A program made the translations under genes and the position numbers. Positions 16,984-24,665 of a stretch of 64,000 nt of DNA are shown here, in pieces. Source of the DNA: a bacterium. GTDB taxonomy: Bacteria; Zhuqueibacterota; Zhuqueibacteria; Zhuqueibacterales; Zhuqueibacteraceae. The stretch spans positions 274,123-338,122 of the forward strand of contig JAKLJX010000007.1 in the NCBI GenBank assembly GCA_023150945.1. Direction: 5' to 3'. Numbering within the stretch: position 1 is the first letter of the stretch; every line of letters begins with the position of its first letter. The notes below the pieces were generated by a model, which worked only from the letters and a program-made list of their open reading frames with translations, did not search any database and had not been told where the DNA came from.

Positions 16984-17931
16984 TCAGGCCTTGCGCATTT
17001 CCGCGGCTTCGACGGGCTTCATCGTGCTGAAAATCTTGCCCGCCGCCGCCACGATGCCGGCGACGTCGGAAAGGTTGGAGGGGATGATCATCGCGTTGTT
17101 CTTCTGCGCCAGCTTGCCGAACTCGCCGAGATACTGCTCGGCAATGCGCAAATTCACCGCGTCCAGGCCGCCCTTTTCATTGATCGCCGTCGCGATCTCA
17201 CGAATGCCCTTGGCGGTCGCCATGGCCACGCGCTCGATTTCCTGGGCGCGGCCCTCGGCCTCGTTGATGCGCTTCATTTTTTCGCCCTCGGACTTGGCGA
17301 TGGCCTCCTGCTTGTCGCCCTCGGCACGGTTGATCTTGGCCTGCTTGTCGCCTTCCGATTCCGCGATCAAGGCACGCTTCTCGCGTTCGGCGCGCATCTG
17401 CTTTTCCATCGCGTCGCGGATGCTGGCGGGCGGCACGATGTTCTTCACTTCATAGCGCGTGACCTTGATGCCCCAGGGATCGGAGGCCTTGTCCACCGCG
17501 TTGACGATTTCATGGTTGATCTTTTCCCGCTCTTCGAAAGTGCGGTCCAACTCGATCTTGCCGATCTCGCTGCGCATCGTGGTTTGCGCGAGCTGAATCG
17601 AAGCAAAGCGGTAGTCGCTCACGCCGTAGGCAGCTTTTACCGGATCGATGACTTGCATGTAAAGCACGCCGTCCACTTCCACCTGAATATTGTCTTTGGT
17701 AATACACGTTTGCGGCGGCACATCGATCACCATTTCCTTGAGCGAATGCTTGTAAGCCACGCGGTCCACAAACGGCATCAAAATATGAAAGCCCGCCTCG
17801 AGCGTGCCGGAATATTTGCCCAGCCGCTCGACGATGAACACGGTCTTCTGCGGTACCACGATCGCGGTGCGCGCGAGCGTGGTCAGCGCAAACAGAATCA
17901 ATCCCAGAATGATGATGGTTTGCAGCGACAT
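16984..17931 (-). CDS. SPFH/band 7 membrane protein (QmcA/stomatin-like)
   Basis: The 315-residue protein has an N-terminal transmembrane helix (3-22) followed by the SPFH domain: VPQKTVFIVERLGKYSGTL, YKHSLKEMVIDVPPQ, VDGVLYMQVIDP. A long charged coiled coil (about 175-260, EREKRALIAESEGDKQAK onward) and a Gly/Ala-rich end follow. These proteins form large ring or cage assemblies on membrane microdomains and often regulate membrane proteases. The ribosome site is GAAAGGAGG before ATG 17931. The NfeD partner gene lies 12 bases upstream, the usual pairing. Confidence 0.93.
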   Translation of the reverse strand: MSLQTIIILGLILFALTTLARTAIVVPQKTVFIVERLGKYSGTLEAGFHILMPFVDRVAYKHSLKEMVIDVPPQTCITKDNIQVEVDGVLYMQVIDPVKAAYGVSDYRFASIQLAQTTMRSEIGKIELDRTFEEREKINHEIVNAVDKASDPWGIKVTRYEVKNIVPPASIRDAMEKQMRAEREKRALIAESEGDKQAKINRAEGDKQEAIAKSEGEKMKRINEAEGRAQEIERVAMATAKGIREIATAINEKGGLDAVNLRIAEQYLGEFGKLAQKNNAMIIPSNLSDVAGIVAAAGKIFSTMKPVEAAEMRKA

Positions 17932-17943
17932 CCCTTCCTCCTT

Positions 17944-18405
17944 TCAGGAAAGCGGTCTGACTCGTAACGTGAGATTGTTGCGGCTGACAATTTCCACCAC
18001 GGCGCCGGGCGCAATCTCGACTTCTGCTTCCGCCGCCCAGGGCGTGCCGTTGTACTCCACTTTGCCGCCCAGCGCGTTCGGTTTGATCGCGGTGAGCGCC
18101 ACCGCCCGTTGGCCCTGCACGTCATCCAGTGATTCGCCGGGCAGCAGCCTCCCCGAGACCTTGCCCTCAAAATAGCGCTGGCCCTGCTTGCGAAACAGCA
18201 CCAGCGACAGAATCGAAGAAATCAGAAACACCAGCAACTGCTCGTTGAACGACCCGATCACACCCGCCATCAAGGCCAGCGCCGTAATCCACGCCCCCAC
18301 GGCGAAGAAGATGACGATCAACCCCGGAATGATGAACTCTGCCAGCGCCAGCACCAGCCCGACAATGAACCACGCCAACTCCGCGGGTTCGGTCCACATT
18401 GACAT
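17944..18405 (-). CDS. NfeD-like membrane protein
   Basis: Start ATG 18405 (MSMWTEPAEL) has GGAGG 5 bases upstream; a GTG two codons earlier is less well placed. The 153-residue protein has three or four hydrophobic segments (WFIVGLVLALAEFIIPGLIV, FFAVGAWITALALMAGVIG, LLVFLISSILSLVLF) and a C-terminal OB-fold-like soluble domain (about 80-153, QGQRAVALTAIKP...GAVVEIVSRNNLTLRV). NfeD proteins are co-encoded with SPFH proteins and bind them at the membrane. It is first in a two-gene operon with the SPFH gene. Confidence 0.9.
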   Translation of the reverse strand: MSMWTEPAELAWFIVGLVLALAEFIIPGLIVIFFAVGAWITALALMAGVIGSFNEQLLVFLISSILSLVLFRKQGQRYFEGKVSGRLLPGESLDDVQGQRAVALTAIKPNALGGKVEYNGTPWAAEAEVEIAPGAVVEIVSRNNLTLRVRPLS

Positions 18406-18727
18406 AGGCACCTCCGCTATTTTGAGGATTGGAATTTTCAGCGTCTTCTACGCACGCCGCTGCCGCGAGTTCGGCGATTTCTTTGCCCGCGCCGCGGCTC
18501 CTGCGGAATTTCGGCGCAGCAGAGAATAACAAAAGCCCGGCACGGATGCCACTACTTTTTCCGTGCGGGTTCGCGGCCGCGCGGTTGGGGCGCGCCTGCC
18601 CCTGCCCGGTCACACCGCAGAAGCACCTTGCGGAGGGGGTTCACTGCTCTTTGCTGCTGCGTGCCAGGCGCGCGCACCGGCGTTGCCGCGCTGAGGCAGC
18701 CGGCGGCCGCGGCGCCGGCGTGCTGCG
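18406..18727. other. intergenic stretch with one imperfect hairpin
   Basis: No gene is seen. At 18536-18569 an imperfect stem (CCC-g-GCACGG / CCGTGCGGG) could be a terminator for the nitrilase transcript or part of a leader. The rest is G+C-rich and featureless. Confidence 0.4.
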
Positions 18728-19453
18728 CTAAATCGTCTTTGCCAAAACTGCTTCGGTCGCGGTGTCAAAGAGCAAGATACCCTCATGGGTGCCGTCCAAT
18801 TGCCCGAGCAAAACGCCACGATCGTTCCAAACCGATGATCTGCCCGCGCTCGCAAAGCCGCTGCTCGCGCCGATGCAATTCGCCATCACGACCGTCATCG
18901 CATATCGCGCTGCGATCGCGGCGAGGCGCGGCACCGCGTTCTCAACGCCACCGGCTGATTTTGCCACGCTGGCCAAATAAACCGCCGCCCCGTTTTTGCC
19001 GGCACTTTCCGCATGCGCGGGCACGGACAGTTCGTAGCAGATTGCCGGCGCCAGCTTGACTTCGCCGCCGATCACAGCAAAGGAATTCTCGCCGCTGACA
19101 AAGAATTCATCTTCATCAGGGTGCAAATACTGCTTCGAATAGATTCGCCGGGGCTGGTGCGGTTGAAAAATAAGCAGGCTGATACAAATGCCTTCGCTTC
19201 TGGTCGGGATACCGATTGCGAGGGTCGCGTGACTGGAATCAGCAATCCGCTGAAAATCGTCAAAACGGCGGTCGTCCGGCGCGATTGCCAATTCCTTCGC
19301 CCGTTCCGGCTCGTAACCCGTTAGGGAGAGTTCCGGGAAAACGATCGTGTCCGCTCCATGGGAAAGCGCCAGATCGATCAACCTTTTGTGCTTCGCGATG
19401 TTTGCCGGAATATCGCCTTGCACCGGCCGGAGTTGCGCCGCGCAGATTTTCAT
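18728..19453 (-). CDS. carbon-nitrogen hydrolase (nitrilase superfamily)
   Basis: The 241-residue protein has the complete catalytic triad: Glu41 in FPELSLTGYE, Lys107 in YSKQYLHPDE and Cys139 in AICYELS. It is a compact single-domain amidohydrolase that should hydrolyse an amide, carbamoyl or nitrile bond in the cytoplasm. The substrate cannot be assigned from sequence. AGAGGAAAA precedes ATG 19453. It starts 9 bases after the stop of the ParB-like gene, so the two are co-transcribed. Confidence 0.9.
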   Translation of the reverse strand: MKICAAQLRPVQGDIPANIAKHKRLIDLALSHGADTIVFPELSLTGYEPERAKELAIAPDDRRFDDFQRIADSSHATLAIGIPTRSEGICISLLIFQPHQPRRIYSKQYLHPDEDEFFVSGENSFAVIGGEVKLAPAICYELSVPAHAESAGKNGAAVYLASVAKSAGGVENAVPRLAAIAARYAMTVVMANCIGASSGFASAGRSSVWNDRGVLLGQLDGTHEGILLFDTATEAVLAKTI

Positions 19454-19462
19454 TTTTTCCTC

Positions 19463-20464
19463 TCAGAAATCCTCTTCCGCCGGCTGGCCCTCGGCCTGCA
19501 ACAGCGCGAACAATTTCTGCCAAAGGCCTTTGCGTTCGGCTTCGTTGAGCGTCTGGAGTACGGAGGCAACTTCCTCGGGCGCGCGGGCGCGAAAGGAGAC
19601 GGTGAGATCATCGCCTGCGAAATATCGCGGCGGCTTGATGTCCAGCCGGTGGCCGCCTGCCAGCAGCTTCGCCAGATCCTCGAAGCGTTCCTCCCGGCTG
19701 CTGAGCTGGGGGAAACGCTCACGGTGGAGCAGCGTGCGCAACTCGTGCGTGCGCTGGCGCGGTGACCAATCATCGCGCAGGAAAATCTCCCTGACTTCGG
19801 GCCGCTCAAACACCTCGAGCACGCGCGTCCCGTGGCGCGCGGCCAGGCCGGCGGCGTTTTCGATGATCTCCCGCGCCTCCCGCAGCGGAATTCTCTGCGT
19901 GCCGAACAGATGCTCCGCCGCCGCTCGGCGATCTTCGGGCGGCAGGGGCCGCAGCAAATCCGCGTGTTGCGGCGTGAGGCGGCCGGCGGCAATGTCCTCC
20001 TGCTGCGCGGCGGGAAATTCCTTGAGGAAAAGATGGCTCTCGACCGCGGCGGCGGTGGCGGGCAGGCCGAGCAATGGGCAAATCTCGTTTTGCAGGCGCT
20101 CGACGTCGCCCTGCCACAACTCGGCGAAGCGCTGCAACACCCGCGATTTCTCCAGCGCGTTGAGCGGCCGGCTACCGGCCTTCTCGTGCAGGCTCAGCCA
20201 CAGAAGTTGCTCGCGGCTCTGGGGCGGCTGCACGATGGCCGGAATCTCCTGCCAGCCCAATTCCCGGCAGGCGAGCACGCGGCGCACGCCGATAATGAGC
20301 CGGAATCTCTTCTTGAGCGGCGTCACCACCACCGGCTGCTGCAAACCGATCGCGGCGATCGACTCCTTCACCGGGCCGGGCGCAAACGGGTAGGTGAAAA
20401 TGAACTCATCCCAGCCTGCGGAGCTGAGATCGATGTGGACGAGGGCAATATTTTCTATTTGCAT
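19463..20464 (-). CDS. ParB/Srx-domain (ParB N-terminal-like) protein
   Basis: The 333-residue protein has a ParB N-terminal-type domain at 1-130: a box-like VKESIAAIGLQQPVVV, then LIIGVRRVLACRELGW (the GxRR motif) and IPAIVQ. A helical middle part (LFLKEFPAAQQEDIAAGRLT) resembles the HTH region of ParB-like proteins, and the C-terminus is charged. ParB-family proteins bind DNA or hydrolyse CTP, while related Srx-fold proteins act as nucleases or regulators. No parA lies nearby and a nitrilase follows, so chromosome partitioning is unlikely to be its role. Function unknown. Confidence 0.78.
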   Translation of the reverse strand: MQIENIALVHIDLSSAGWDEFIFTYPFAPGPVKESIAAIGLQQPVVVTPLKKRFRLIIGVRRVLACRELGWQEIPAIVQPPQSREQLLWLSLHEKAGSRPLNALEKSRVLQRFAELWQGDVERLQNEICPLLGLPATAAAVESHLFLKEFPAAQQEDIAAGRLTPQHADLLRPLPPEDRRAAAEHLFGTQRIPLREAREIIENAAGLAARHGTRVLEVFERPEVREIFLRDDWSPRQRTHELRTLLHRERFPQLSSREERFEDLAKLLAGGHRLDIKPPRYFAGDDLTVSFRARAPEEVASVLQTLNEAERKGLWQKLFALLQAEGQPAEEDF

Positions 20465-20974
20465 AGTTCTTCATGGTTGGCACGGAGAAATTAAGAAAGT
20501 TGGGGAAACATACAAGCGGAAGATGGCAGGATGGAGAGTAGTCAGGTGGGAGGTTGAATTGATGATGACCCTGCAGTGTGATCACCTCAGCAGGCGCATT
20601 CTCCAAGGCGGAAAAATCGACGGCTCTTCGCCGGTCTCGCTGTACTATTCTTCGAGATGATTGCCAGGCCTGTCCACTTGCTCGGCTCCGCCCGCGCGGC
20701 CAGCACAGCCGAAGCGCCCGATGCTCTGTCATGATCAACAAGACCATCCTTCCTTACGCAACGCGGAGGAGGCGCAACCCAGTGGATAGACCCGGTGGAA
20801 GCGGAATCGACGAAGGCGGGTGTGAGAACTCCCTCCATGCTTGATGCAAGTCCCCCGGTCTGCTCGCCTTGCTTGGAAACTCTTTGCTTTTCTTGCAGCA
20901 GTTGCGCTTTTTGTGGCACATCCTCCTTGCGAAAAGAAAACAAGGCAACCACCCTGAGAGAAGACAGCCTCTAT
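20465..20974. other. intergenic stretch between diverging genes
   Basis: About 510 bases separate the ParB-like gene (minus) from the permease (plus). The permease frame stays open back to 20795, but that part is Cys/Ser-rich with no membrane or domain character and is not included. No clear promoter or RNA was recognised. Confidence 0.45.
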
Positions 20975-22753
20975 ATGACCTTCGAAATCGCCTTCGTTCT
21001 CGCTCTCGTCGTCATCGCCGTCGTCCTTTTCGCCACCGAGAGGCTGCCGGTCGATCTGGTGGCACTGCTGGTGATGGGCACGCTGCTGGTGAGCGGCATC
21101 ATTTCGCCGGAGCAGGGCATCGCCGGCTTCAGCAACACTGCCACCGTCACAGTCGGCGCCATGTTCGTGCTCAGCGCCGGCTTGTTCAAAACCGGCGCGG
21201 TAAATCATCTCGGCCGCGTCTTGAGCCGGCTCTTCAAACTCAATCTTTGGCTGGCGTTGATCGTGACCATGCTCCTCGCCGGTGGCTTGTCAGCCTTCAT
21301 CAACAACACGCCGGTGGTTGCGATTTTCTTGCCGCTTCTGCTCGGTGTCGCGCGCGATCTCGGTGTCAGCCCTTCGAAACTGTTGATGCCGCTGTCGTTC
21401 GCCTCGATGTTCGGCGGTGTGTGCACGCTGATCGGCACCTCCACAAATATTTTGGTCAGCGCCATCGCCGAGCGCCACGGCCAGCCGGCTTTCGGCATGT
21501 TCGAGTTCACGCCGATGGGTGCAATCTTTTTCGCAGCCGGCATACTGTATATGATCTTTATCGGCATCCGCTTGATTCCCGACCGCCGCGGCAAGGGTGA
21601 TCTCATGCAAACCTTTGGCATGGGCGATTATTTGATCGACGTGGTGCTGCTACCGGAGGCGGAATCGGTCGGCAAATCCGTGGCGGATTCGCCTTTGGTC
21701 AAAGATCTCGATCTTGATATTCTGGAAGTGCAGCGCGAGGACCGGCTGATTCCCCTTCCCACCGCGGCAACCGTGCTGCAGGCCAACGATGTGTTGCGCG
21801 TGCGCTGCGAAATCGAAAAGATAAAACAACTGCAGGAACGCAAGGGCATTATTCTGAAGCCGGAAATCAAATGGCGCGATGAGGAGCTGGAGTCGGAGGA
21901 AGCGATGTTGGTGGAAGCCGTGATCGCGCCCAATTCCTTGTTGGACGGCAAGACGTTGAGGGACATCCGCTTCCGCAATTATTTCGGCGGCACGGTGCTG
22001 GCCTTGCGCCATCGCGGCGCCACCGTGCATGAAAAGATGGAAAGCACCACCCTGCGCGCGGGCGACGTATTGTTAGTGAAGATTCGGCGCGATCATCTCA
22101 TTCACCTCGAGGAGCATGAAGCCTTCCTGGTGGTTTCCGAGGTTGGTCTGCCCACGTTTCGCAAGAGCAAGGCTCTCCCTGCAATAGCGATCGTCGCGGG
22201 CGTTGTGCTCGCCGCCGCGTTCAACATTATACCGATTGTCAGCAGTGCCATTGCCGGCGCCATCTTGATGATTCTGGTCGGCTGTCTTGATTTGGAGGAA
22301 GCTTACAAAGCCATTGAATGGAAGGTGATCTTCCTGCTGGCCGGTGTGCTCTCGCTCGGCGCAGCGTTGGAGAAAACCGGCGCGGCGCAGGTGGTGTCTT
22401 CGGTCATGATCAATGCGATCGGCGCGTGGGGGCCGGTCGCCGTGGTGGCGGCGTTTTATCTGCTCACCTCGCTGTTGACGGAAACGATGTCGAACAACGC
22501 CACCGCCGCCCTGCTCGCGCCCATCGCCATCATCACCGCCGATTCGCTCGGCGTTGATTCCCGGCCGTTCCTGATGGCGGTGACCTTTGCCGCCTCGGCG
22601 AGTTTCATGACGCCGGTTGGTTACCAAACCAACACGCTGATTTACGGCCCGGGGCAATATAAATTTGCCGATTTCCTCAAGATTGGAACGCCGTTGAATG
22701 TTCTGTTTTGGCTGTTGGCGACTGTGCTGATTCCGCAATTTTGGCCATTCTAA
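20975..22753 (+). CDS. SLC13/DASS-type permease with two TrkA-C domains
   Basis: Start ATG 20975 ([11 protein letters not shown]) begins right at the first transmembrane helix and leaves 592 residues. Two membrane halves flank a soluble middle of about 200 residues. The first half has [19 protein letters not shown] and [16 protein letters not shown]; the second ends with [18 protein letters not shown] and [18 protein letters not shown], the family's SNT and NAT-like motifs. The middle has two RCK_C/TrkA-C repeats ([11 protein letters not shown]...; [18 protein letters not shown]...). Such proteins move anions (sulfate, dicarboxylates) or serve as Na+/H+ antiporters. Substrate unassigned. Related decayed copies lie at 24155 and 30293. 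Confidence 0.9.
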   Translation: MTFEIAFVLALVVIAVVLFATERLPVDLVALLVMGTLLVSGIISPEQGIAGFSNTATVTVGAMFVLSAGLFKTGAVNHLGRVLSRLFKLNLWLALIVTMLLAGGLSAFINNTPVVAIFLPLLLGVARDLGVSPSKLLMPLSFASMFGGVCTLIGTSTNILVSAIAERHGQPAFGMFEFTPMGAIFFAAGILYMIFIGIRLIPDRRGKGDLMQTFGMGDYLIDVVLLPEAESVGKSVADSPLVKDLDLDILEVQREDRLIPLPTAATVLQANDVLRVRCEIEKIKQLQERKGIILKPEIKWRDEELESEEAMLVEAVIAPNSLLDGKTLRDIRFRNYFGGTVLALRHRGATVHEKMESTTLRAGDVLLVKIRRDHLIHLEEHEAFLVVSEVGLPTFRKSKALPAIAIVAGVVLAAAFNIIPIVSSAIAGAILMILVGCLDLEEAYKAIEWKVIFLLAGVLSLGAALEKTGAAQVVSSVMINAIGAWGPVAVVAAFYLLTSLLTETMSNNATAALLAPIAIITADSLGVDSRPFLMAVTFAASASFMTPVGYQTNTLIYGPGQYKFADFLKIGTPLNVLFWLLATVLIPQFWPF

Positions 22754-23067
22754 TAAAGAAGGTGTGAAGCCCGGTTGGGGCAGAGCGTCCACGTGCGGCG
22801 GCCGTTTTTCCAGGGTTTGTAGGGAATTGGTGGCCACGCATACGGCGCCGCTGCGGCTTCGGAGGTCGAAGTGGTGCTCCTTCGCCTCTCCCGGCTGATG
22901 CCGATGCGGCGCAAAATCCAGAGCATGTTGTCACCCAGCCTTTCAGCCCGGCCCTCTCTGGGCCTTGGTCTGCAACGCAGGCAGGCAAGCTGCCTGCGCT
23001 GCTGCAACCTGACCTGAAAGCAGCCCATTCCCAAGCTCCAGTTTTCAACACAATGGAGAAATAAATC
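22754..23067. other. intergenic stretch with a short hairpin
   Basis: No gene is seen. A perfect 7-bp hairpin (GCAGGCA / TGCCTGC, 3-base loop) lies at 22981-22997 inside a C/G-rich tract. The ribosome site GGAG for the next gene is at its 3' end. Confidence 0.45.
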
Positions 23068-24153
23068 ATGAATCGTAACGACATTCAATTCCTGCAATCC
23101 CAGCGCGGCTATCCGGCGCTGTCGATTTTGGTGCCGACGCACCGCCGCTTCCCCGAGAATCGCCAGGACGCGATCCGAGTCAAGAATTTGGTGAAACAAG
23201 CCGGCGAGCGTTTGCTCTCCGAATTTTCCAAGCGCGAGGTGGAGCCGCTGTTGTCGCGCCTGGAAGCCCTGGCGGCGGAGATTGATTACAACTACGCGCT
23301 GGACGGCCTCGCCCTGTTCGTGAATCAAGACCTGGCACAGAAGTTTTATCTGCCGTTTCAGGTCAAAGAGCGCGTGGTGGTGGATCAAACGTTTGCGACG
23401 CGCGATTTGGTACACGCGCTCAACCGCAGCCCGCACTATTGGGTGCTCGTGCTCAGCGAGCAATCTACGCGACTGTACGAGGCTTGGCGCGATACCTTGA
23501 TTGAAGTTGACGCCAATGGTTTTCCCATGGCCTACGAAGGCCCGGGAGTAACCGAACCCATGCCTGGCGGCCGCGGCGTAAACAAATCGGCCTATCGGGA
23601 CGAACGCCATCGCCAATTCTTCCGGCAGGTGGATGCCGCCTTCAAAAAAGCCGCGAAAGCCGATCCCCTGCCGCTGGTGGTGACGGGTGTCGACCGCCAT
23701 CTGGCTTTTTTCGATGAAGTGTCATCCCACCAAAGTTTGCTGGCCGCAACGCTCACCGGCAGTCACGACAAAACGCCGGCGCATGAATTGGCCAAGCTGG
23801 TTTGGCCTTTGATGCAGGAACATCTGGCGAGCCAACGCCGGGAAGTTTTGCAGGAGCTGGAAGCGGCAGTCAAAGCGGGCAAACACGCTTCCGGCATAGA
23901 CACGGCGTGGCGCATGGCGCACGAAGGCCGCGGCGCGGTTTTACTGGTGGAAGAAGATTTTCACTACGCCGCGCGCGTCGACGCGAGCGGCTGGCGCTTG
24001 ACGCCGGTGAGCGAATTGGCGGGACCCGAAGTGTTTGATGACGCTGTGGATGAACTGATCGAAGCCGTGCTCGGCAAAAGCGGCAGAGTCGTGTTCGTCG
24101 AAAACAGCGCGCTGGCTGCGCACCAGCGCCTGGCGATGATTTTGCGGTATTGA
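23068..24153 (+). CDS. baeRF-like protein (bacterial archaeo-eukaryotic release factor family)
   Basis: The 361-residue protein begins MNRNDIQFLQSQRGYPALSI and has SILVPTHRRFPENRQDAI, VNQDLAQKFYLPFQVKERVV and VLVLSEQSTRLYEAWRD, the layout of the bacterial eRF1/Pelota-related (baeRF) families. The C-terminal domain has DTAWRMAHEGRGAVLLVEED and EAVLGKSGRVVFVENSALA. Relatives of this fold include eRF1, Pelota and the ribosome-hibernation factor Balon, so ribosome binding is a fair inference. The catalytic GGQ loop is not seen; GGRGVNKSAYRDERHR occupies the linker between the domains. ATG 23068 has GGAG 9 bases upstream. Confidence 0.8.
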   Translation: MNRNDIQFLQSQRGYPALSILVPTHRRFPENRQDAIRVKNLVKQAGERLLSEFSKREVEPLLSRLEALAAEIDYNYALDGLALFVNQDLAQKFYLPFQVKERVVVDQTFATRDLVHALNRSPHYWVLVLSEQSTRLYEAWRDTLIEVDANGFPMAYEGPGVTEPMPGGRGVNKSAYRDERHRQFFRQVDAAFKKAAKADPLPLVVTGVDRHLAFFDEVSSHQSLLAATLTGSHDKTPAHELAKLVWPLMQEHLASQRREVLQELEAAVKAGKHASGIDTAWRMAHEGRGAVLLVEEDFHYAARVDASGWRLTPVSELAGPEVFDDAVDELIEAVLGKSGRVVFVENSALAAHQRLAMILRY

Positions 24154-24154
24154 C

Positions 24155-24365
24155 ATGACCGTCGAATTCGCCTTCGTTCTCGACCTCGTCGCCCTCGCCG
24201 TTGTTCTTTTCGCCATCATGCAGTTGCCGGTCGCTCGCGGCATTTTTTGTGACGACGGTTTTGACCAACATCTTGTCTGCCAACGCCACGCGGCGTAATC
24301 TGTTCAGGCAATGCGAAGTGTGCGGGCGGGGATCGATCACCAAAGTCGAACCCAAGGCGTCCTGA
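24155..24365 (+). pseudogene. internally deleted remnant of an SLC13-type permease
   Basis: ATG 24155 opens MTVEFAFVLDLVALAVVLFA, nearly the same as the start of the permease at 20975 ([20 protein letters not shown]). After LPVA the frame breaks: it stops at 24298, while another frame gives AFFVTTVLTNILSANAT, matching the C-terminal TETMSNNAT region of the same family, and stops at 24365. The middle of the gene (some 450 codons) is therefore missing. It starts one base after the baeRF stop. Confidence 0.7.
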
Positions 24366-24665
24366 AGATTGGGCGTGGCCTTCAAGTGAAGCTCTGTGAC
24401 GCCCATCTCGCACCTCGGCCCCAATTAAGCATGATTAGGACTCTAGCCGGACCATCGACAACGCCGGCGAATTTCTGATGATCGAAGCCGCGCTCAGCGG
24501 CGCCGCCATGAAACCCGCGCTGCGGGTTTAAAAGGGAGAGGGCAGAATAATGGATCGGCAGAATGATTTTTTTTAATCAAATCAACCGCTTACATTTTTC
24601 TCCCATTCATCTTTCTGTCATTCAAACGTTTTTTAGCAGGGTGAATTATCGAATTGCCAGGAAAA
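24366..24665. other. intergenic stretch with hairpin before the ATPase gene
   Basis: The first part looks like debris. A perfect 8-bp hairpin, AAACCCGC / GCGGGTTT with a 3-base loop, is at 24511-24529 and may end transcription from upstream. After it come the GGCAGAAT repeats and an AT-rich leader with T-runs before the ATPase start. Confidence 0.5.
24541..24568 (+). repeat. two GGCAGAATnATK motifs upstream of the ATPase
   Basis: GGCAGAATAATG (24541-24552) and GGCAGAATGATT (24557-24568) lie in direct orientation. The second motif recurs exactly, and inverted, in the hairpin directly after the ATPase gene (27404-27453), so the gene is bracketed by copies. Confidence 0.7.

Noticed and set aside
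22754..23067. Structured RNA or riboswitch before the baeRF gene
   Set aside because: Only one short hairpin was found. No conserved RNA motif could be recognised.
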